DNA of 64,000 nt, from assembly GCF_016889705.1 (NCBI RefSeq), contig NZ_CP069526.1, positions 3,658,001 through 3,722,000 on the forward strand, in the 5' to 3' direction. The notes below the pieces were generated by a model that worked only from the letters and a program-made list of their open reading frames with translations, did no database searches and was not told where the DNA came from. Numbering within the stretch: the first letter of the stretch is position 1; each line of letters opens with the position of its first letter. Shown piece after piece: positions 59,511-64,000 of the stretch. The DNA comes from Amycolatopsis sp. FDAARGOS 1241 (GTDB lineage Bacteria; Actinomycetota; Actinomycetes; Mycobacteriales; Pseudonocardiaceae). The position numbers were made by a program, and so were the translations under genes.

Positions 59511-60720
59511 GGCGGTGACAGCGGCTCGCGCGAGGCGATTCAGCAGCGCCTGCGGCGCACGGCAAGAATCAGGCGCGGTGAAAATTTGTGAGGCTGCGGG
59601 CCGGTCTGGGCACGGCCCTGGTCGGGTTGATCACCGGCGAGTCGCCTGCTCTGTGACGATCGCTCGCCGACGACGAATCTTCAGCGGCTGCGGCGCAGGA
59701 CAAGAGCACCCGCTGCGGCGAAGTTCTGTTGTCGGGTGGCTGCGCGGCCGGGCTGGGCAGCCGCCGGGTTGGGGGCGCTCACCCGCGCGGCGGACTGCGC
59801 TGCGCGGTCACGATCGGTCACCGAGGGCGGATCTTGCGGCTGTGGCTGGGCGCGGGCGTGCCTGCCGCGTTAGTTCCGTGGGCGGCCGGGCTGTGTGGTC
59901 GGGCCGGTCGCGCGCACGGTCGTTGGTCGGCAGCGCGGCGCGGTGAGTCGCGCTCTGTGGTGACGTTGGCTCGCCGGGGCGGATCTTGCGGCTGTGGCTG
60001 GGCGCGGGAGTGCCTGCCGCGTTAGTTCCGTGGGCGGCCGGGCTGTGTGGTCGGGCCGGTCGCGCGCTTGGTCGGTGGTCAGCGGCACGGTGAGGTGCGT
60101 CGTGCCGCTGACCGTCGCTCGCCGAAGGCGCCTCGGCCGCCGGCTGTGGCTGCGGCGCAAGACCGTCCACCGTAGTGAAACTTGCCGGCGGCGGGACTGC
60201 GTGCTGAGCGGGCGCCCGGTTGGGGCTGGTCGGCCGCGCGGTGAATCGTGCTGCGGTGACGATCGCTCGCCGGGGCGGATCTTGCGCGGCTGTGGCAGGG
60301 AGCAAGAGCGCCCACTGCGGCGAAAGTCGTCGGGCGGTCGGGCTGGGGCAGGCGCCCGGTGGGGCTGATCGCCGGCGAGTCGCTGCCTGGTGACGGTCTC
60401 TGGCCGAAGGCGAATCGGCGGTGGCTGTGGCTGCGGCGCAAGCCGGCCACCGTGGTGAAACTTATCGGCGGCGGGGCTGCGAGCGCCGGTCGCGTGGTGA
60501 ATCGTGCTGCGCGGTGACGACGGCTTGTCGAGGGCGAAGAATCTTGCCTGGCGGTGGCAGGGCGCAAGAGCGCCTACGGCGGTGAAAGTCGCGGGCCGGG
60601 TTGTCCGGGCAGGCCGGGGCAGGCGCCCGGTCGGGTTGGTCAGCGACACGGTGAGACCGCTGTGTGGTGGCAGTCGATCATCGGAAGGGGAGTCGGCCGC
60701 GGGTGCGTGGCACGACCCGC
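59511..60720. repeat. Array of about eight imperfect ~145-bp tandem repeats
   Basis: Units start with variants of GGTGACGATCGCTCGCCG at about 59511, 59655, 59808, 59958, 60106, 60253, 60389, 60513 and a partial unit after 60665. Two 91-bp segments (59825-59915 and 59977-60067), 152 bp apart, differ at one base. Later units alternate: those at 60106 and 60389 share GCTGTGGCTGCGGCGCAAG and GTGAAACTT; those at 60253 and 60513 share GCAAGAGCGCC and GCAGGCGCCCGGT. The period is not a multiple of three, so this is not a repeat protein. Function is unknown. Confidence 0.8.
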
Positions 60721-60886
60721 GGTGAAAAGCCGCGTCCGCTATGGCGCCGGCCGAGCGCGCACAGCTGACCGGACGCGTTCGGGCGGCTCGCAAGGAAGGT
60801 CAGCCGCGCAGTGCCCCGTCGTGTCAACCCAGCTGAGCGCCGGGGAGGTGGCGCGACCCGGCTGGAGCCCACCCCCAGGGCGAAGA

Positions 60887-63190
60887 TCAGCTCCGGCGTT
60901 CCACCAGCCATCCTGGGATCCGGCTGCGCGAGCTGAACCCCAGCTTCCCCAGGATGTGGTCCACATGCGACTCCACCGTGCGGCGGCTGATGACCAGGCG
61001 CTGGGCGATCTCCTTGTTCGTCAGGCCCTCCGCCACAAGTTCGGCGACCTCCAATTCGCGCGTGGTCAGCTCGGGCTCCGACGGCTCCCGCGTGACCGGC
61101 GCGGCCGGGGTCGGCGCGGGGACGTTCTCGCCCAGGATGTGGGCCAGTGCGGCTTCGAAGCTGGTCGCGGCTTCGGCTCCGCGCTTGAAGGCGGTGCGGT
61201 AGCGGGCGTCGCCGAGGGCTTCGCGGGTTTCGTGTTCGCAGGTGGCGTGCTGGGCGAGCGCGCGGGGCTGGCCGAGCAGCACCTTGCCGCCCACCAGGGG
61301 CCACACGCGGTCGGCCACACCGAGCCGCTCGGCGGCCAGCTCGGCGCGGCCCATGGCGGCGGCGGTCCACGCCAGGAACGCGATGCATATCGCCGCGCTG
61401 AGGATGTCGTTGAACTGCCTCGCCGTGCGCACTCCGCGCAGCAGGCCGGCCTCTGCGGCGTCGTGGTCGCCGAGCATCCACTGGCCCAGGGAACGGGCGT
61501 ACAGCAAGTGGGTGCGGGCGCGCAGTTCCCCGGTGCTGTCGCAGATGGCCAGGCCCCGCTCGGCCACGGCGATGGCCGTCGCCGGGTCGCCGGCCCACGC
61601 CTCGGACTGGCCGATGGTCCCGAGGCTCAGCACCTTGATGCTGGTGAACCCGGGAATGGCCGAGAACCGTTCGTTCGCCTCGCGAAACAGCGTGGTCGCG
61701 TTGTGGAAGTCGCCCTGCAGGAAGTGGCACGCGGCGGTGATCATCTCGGTGTGGCCCAGCACCACGACATCGTTGTGGCGGCGGCCCCACTCGTCCGCCT
61801 CCTGGAGGAGTGGCAACGCCGCGCGCGGCTCGCCCATCAGGCAAGCCGCGTACCCGCTGATCCACAACGCCCGTGCGCGGTTTCGGCTCGCTCCTTCGTT
61901 CACGCCGAGAGCCCGCGCGAGCCACAGCCGCCCTTCGGTGAGGTGCCCGCAGTGCAGCCAGAAGAAGTGCAGCGTCACCACCAGGTCGAGACCCGCGGCG
62001 TACCGGCCGGGCGTGCTGAAGTCGTGTTCGAGCGCGGTCCGCAGGTTCGCGTGGTCGCGCCGCGTGGTCGTGTACACCTGCACCTGGTGCGCTCCGGTGT
62101 CCCAGTCGCGCTGCGCGTTCGCGGCCAGCCGGTGGAAGTACTCGCTGTGCCGGTCGCGCATCGTGGGTTCGTCACCCGCCTCCGCCAGCTTCTGCCGCCC
62201 GTACTCGCGGATCGTCTGCAACATCCGGAACCGCGTCGGTGCGCGGTCGTGCGTGGTCTGCACGAGGGACTTGTCGACGAGCGCCGCCACGAGCGCGAGC
62301 ACGTCGGCGCGCTCGATGCCGTCGCCCGCGCACACCTCCTCGGCCGCGTCGAGGTGGAACCCGCCCGCGAACACCGAAAGCCGCGTCCACAGCAGGCGCT
62401 GCCGCGGGGTGCACAGCAGGTAGCTCCAGTCGATCGTGCCCACCAGCGACTTCTGCCGCTGTGGCGCGAGGGCGTTGCGGCTCAGCAGCTGGAACGTGTC
62501 GTCCAGCCGGTCGAGCAGCTCGTCGACGGACAGCGTGCGCACCCACACCGCCGCCAGCTCGATGGCCAGCGGCAGCCCGTCCAGGCGCCGGCACACCTCG
62601 ACGACGCCGGCCCAGTTGTCGGCGTCGAGCGAGAACCCGCTCGAGACCGCGGTGGCGCGCTCGGTGAACAGCGTCACCGCGTCGAGGCTCACAGCGTCGG
62701 CGAGGTCGCGCACGGGCCGCACCGCGAGCGGTTCGACGGCGTACACGCGCTCGCCTTCGACGGCGAGCACGTGCCGGCTGGTGGCGAGGATCCGGATGTC
62801 CGGTGCCGCCGCGAGGAGGTCGCGCGCGAACCGGGCGCACGCCTCGGCCAGGTGCTCGCAGTTGTCGAGCACGAGCAGCATGCTCTTGCCGCGCAGGTAC
62901 TCCGTGAGCCGCGCGGGCGGATCTTCGTCGGCGTCACGGATCCCGAACGCGGCCGTGACGGTCTGCGCGAGCAGCGCAGGATCGTGGAGGTCGCCGAGTT
63001 CGATCAGCCACGCGCCGTCCGGGAACGTGTGCCGCACCTGGTCCGCGACGCGCACGGCCAGCCGCGTCTTCCCGACGCCCCCGGCTCCGGTGAGCGTGAT
63101 GAGGCGACTCGCGGAGAGCAGCCTGCGAATCTCGGACAGTTCCCGCTGGCGGCCGATGAAGCTGGTCAGCTCCGCAGGCAGCGTCCCCAT
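60887..63190 (-). CDS. LuxR-type regulator with NB-ARC ATPase and TPR domains
   Basis: A 767-aa regulator of the AfsR/LAL-like kind. The N terminus is an NB-ARC/AAA module: SFIGRQRELSEIRRLL, Walker A GAGGVGKT (35-42), LLVLDNCEHLAEAC and GLPLAIELAAVWVR. A TPR-like helical region follows (residues 330-680). The C terminus is a LuxR helix-turn-helix: LTTRELEVAELVAEGLTNKE and RLVISRRTVESHVDHILGKLG. I chose ATG 63190, 7 bp after GGAGG, over one at 63205. It senses an unknown ligand, and ATP-dependent oligomerisation is expected. Its 3' end meets the repeat array. Confidence 0.92.
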   Translation of the reverse strand: MGTLPAELTSFIGRQRELSEIRRLLSASRLITLTGAGGVGKTRLAVRVADQVRHTFPDGAWLIELGDLHDPALLAQTVTAAFGIRDADEDPPARLTEYLRGKSMLLVLDNCEHLAEACARFARDLLAAAPDIRILATSRHVLAVEGERVYAVEPLAVRPVRDLADAVSLDAVTLFTERATAVSSGFSLDADNWAGVVEVCRRLDGLPLAIELAAVWVRTLSVDELLDRLDDTFQLLSRNALAPQRQKSLVGTIDWSYLLCTPRQRLLWTRLSVFAGGFHLDAAEEVCAGDGIERADVLALVAALVDKSLVQTTHDRAPTRFRMLQTIREYGRQKLAEAGDEPTMRDRHSEYFHRLAANAQRDWDTGAHQVQVYTTTRRDHANLRTALEHDFSTPGRYAAGLDLVVTLHFFWLHCGHLTEGRLWLARALGVNEGASRNRARALWISGYAACLMGEPRAALPLLQEADEWGRRHNDVVVLGHTEMITAACHFLQGDFHNATTLFREANERFSAIPGFTSIKVLSLGTIGQSEAWAGDPATAIAVAERGLAICDSTGELRARTHLLYARSLGQWMLGDHDAAEAGLLRGVRTARQFNDILSAAICIAFLAWTAAAMGRAELAAERLGVADRVWPLVGGKVLLGQPRALAQHATCEHETREALGDARYRTAFKRGAEAATSFEAALAHILGENVPAPTPAAPVTREPSEPELTTRELEVAELVAEGLTNKEIAQRLVISRRTVESHVDHILGKLGFSSRSRIPGWLVERRS

Positions 63191-63272
63191 CGAGACCACC
63201 TCCACGCGTCGGAGTGAGCGTACGTCGCGCGGTGGCCGATGTCAGGTTTCTCCGGTTCATCCGGGCAGCACC

Positions 63273-63311
63273 GAACCCCGTACCACGTCTTGTCTCCGTG
63301 GTACGGGGTTC
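63273..63311. terminator. Strong hairpin terminator
   Basis: A perfect 15-bp stem (GAACCCCGTACCACG and its complement) with a 9-nt loop (TCTTGTCTC). It lies 70 bp after the stop of the small minus-strand gene at 63382 and separates it from the LuxR-type gene. Confidence 0.8.
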
Positions 63312-63381
63312 AGCCGGGGCTCACTCGGTCGGGGGGAGAGCGAGCACCTCCTTTTTCCGCGGGATCGTCGGCTTTCTCCTT

Positions 63382-63576
63382 TCAGGCAGCCAGATCCGGT
63401 GCGGGCGGTCTGGTGTCCGATGCGGGGGAGTGCAGTGCTTCCCGGTCGCGCCCGGCGGGCTCGCAACCGGGGCGCCAGGTACCGACGTGCGTCCACTGCC
63501 GACCCCACGTGTAGCTGATGAGGACCGTGGACCGGAAGCAGACCGGGCACGGCTGGCGAGGGCTGTCTATCGCCAT
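63382..63576 (-). CDS. Small Cys-containing protein, possible zinc ribbon
   Basis: A 64-aa protein from ATG 63576, with an excellent ribosome-binding site (GGAGGTG, 5 bp spacing). RQPCPVCFRSTVLISYTWG holds a CPVC pair and is followed by WTHVGTWRPGCEPAG with one more Cys and a His, enough for a small zinc site. The rest is a flexible Ser/Pro/Arg tail. No family name is known to me. It is a single gene with its own terminator. Confidence 0.65.
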   Translation of the reverse strand: MAIDSPRQPCPVCFRSTVLISYTWGRQWTHVGTWRPGCEPAGRDREALHSPASDTRPPAPDLAA

Positions 63577-63790
63577 CGGGCACCTCCGTGTCGGGTTTCG
63601 CTTCGCACCTCTCAGAGTGGCGCGCGGCCGCTGCCGGCACATCCGGAGACCTACGGAGAAATTACGTACGCAGGCGTGTGCGGGCGGGGTTCGGCAGAGG
63701 TTCACCGGCGCTCCAGCCCGCCGACAGGTCCGGGCCCACGAGACGGGGTGGAATCTCCCGGATCCGCTTGACGCAAGGGAGAAGCCCACC
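63577..63790. promoter_or_regulatory. Divergent intergenic region
   Basis: This 214-bp segment separates the small Cys protein from the secreted protein and must hold both promoters. It is richer in A and T around 63655-63675 (GAGAAATTACGTACG), which may mark a promoter, but I cannot assign the boxes with confidence. Confidence 0.4.
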
Positions 63791-64000
63791 GTGTCCACCT
63801 CTTCCCGTCCCCGCCGGGCGCTCGTGGCGGCCGTCGTCGCCGCAGGCGCGGCGGCGGTTCTGTCACCCGTCGCCGAGGCTGCGGTGCCCGGTCTGGCCGG
63901 CTACACCTGGACCACCGACGCCGTCGCGCCCGGGGTCACCGTCCGCACCGGTGTGCTGACGCAGCAGAACCACAGTCCGTTCTGGACGGTGACGATCACC
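63791..64000 (+). CDS. Secreted phosphodiester glycosidase-like protein, 3' truncated by window
   Basis: GTG 63791 follows AAGGGAGAAG and opens a signal peptide (RPRRALVAAVVAAGAAAVLS, then EAA). The first mature residues, LAGYTWTTDAVAPGVTVRTG and SPFWTVTIT, match the beginning of bacterial phosphodiester glycosidase (NAGPA-like) proteins, where VAPGV and the WTV strand are conserved. Only about 70 codons are inside the window, so the domain itself cannot be checked. In the family such enzymes cut sugar-phosphodiester bonds, for example in cell-wall polymers. Confidence 0.6.
   Translation, partial: MSTSSRPRRALVAAVVAAGAAAVLSPVAEAAVPGLAGYTWTTDAVAPGVTVRTGVLTQQNHSPFWTVTIT

Noticed and set aside
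59511..60720. Repeat array as a CRISPR or a retroelement variable region
   Set aside because: Units are about 145 bp, diverged along their whole length and have no unique spacers; no cas or reverse-transcriptase gene is in the window.
59870..60793. 307-codon minus-strand frame across the repeat array as a Pro/Arg-rich repeat protein
   Set aside because: The repeat period (152 bp between the near-identical copies) is not a multiple of three, so copies are read in different frames.
60554..63217. 887-codon open frame opposite the LuxR-type regulator
   Set aside because: It lacks motifs, begins inside the repeat array, and mirrors a well-defined NB-ARC/LuxR gene.

Overview
The window is very GC-rich, with strong third-position G/C bias, many GTG starts and frequent 4-base start/stop overlaps (ATGA, GTGA). 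Lipoprotein signals, a twin-arginine signal, PhoU, DUF3152, DUF4232 and MmpS-like proteins, and many TetR, GntR, IclR and LysR regulators point to a soil actinomycete, most likely Pseudonocardiaceae (Amycolatopsis-like). The genus is inferred from overall style and was not tested. No rRNA, tRNA or CRISPR array was seen.

Layout. 0-8.3 kb: end of a ferredoxin-reductase gene, a class II aldolase, an IclR regulator, and a five-gene branched-chain-amino-acid-type (Liv) ABC importer followed by two alpha/beta hydrolases; a near-identical palindromic site lies at the IclR start and before the importer. 8.3-11.7 kb: a frameshifted TGT-like gene, a long palindrome, a Tat-exported phospholipase-C-type phosphoesterase and small proteins. 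11.8-18.4 kb: a DMT transporter, then a gene graveyard (panE-like, codB-like, PucR-like, CHAP, XRE and the end of a DUF3152 gene are all broken) with only a RibD/DHFR-like gene intact. 18.5-27.8 kb: SigJ-type sigma factor divergent from an azoreductase, a secreted GH3 glucosidase, acetamidase/formamidase, a broken DUF4436 gene, a TIM-barrel hydrolase with its TetR regulator, dienelactone hydrolase and a GlsB-type membrane protein.

28.0-31.3 kb: a tight pair of an ATP-grasp ligase and a 673-aa protein with a papain-like Cys/His/Asn pattern. I do not recognise this pair and consider it the best candidate for an undescribed system. 31.3-39.3 kb: a catabolic cluster (two SDRs, HSL-type esterase, Baeyer-Villiger monooxygenase, aldehyde dehydrogenase, iron alcohol dehydrogenase, hydroxyacyl-CoA dehydrogenase) whose enzyme set parallels cyclohexanol/cyclohexanone degradation: alcohol to ketone to lactone to hydroxy acid to diacid. 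39.4-40.8 kb: a decayed SpoIIE-type phosphatase. 40.9-47.4 kb: a sugar-type ABC importer with a fused ATPase-permease, and a convergent GAF/AAA/Fis regulator lacking the sigma-54 contact loop. Similar GTGTCA...GACAC sites precede the catabolic operon and the importer, suggesting one regulon.

47.6-59.2 kb: GntR and two TetR regulators, DUF4232 lipoprotein, PhoU, PAP2 phosphatase, serine beta-lactamase-like esterase, hydrolase, MmpS-like lipoprotein, a two-gene unit ending in a predicted PD-(D/E)XK nuclease, and a DMT exporter divergent from a LysR regulator. 59.5-60.7 kb: a non-coding array of imperfect ~145-bp tandem repeats. 60.9-64 kb: a large NB-ARC/TPR LuxR-type regulator, a small Cys-containing protein with its own terminator, and the start of a secreted phosphodiester-glycosidase-like protein.
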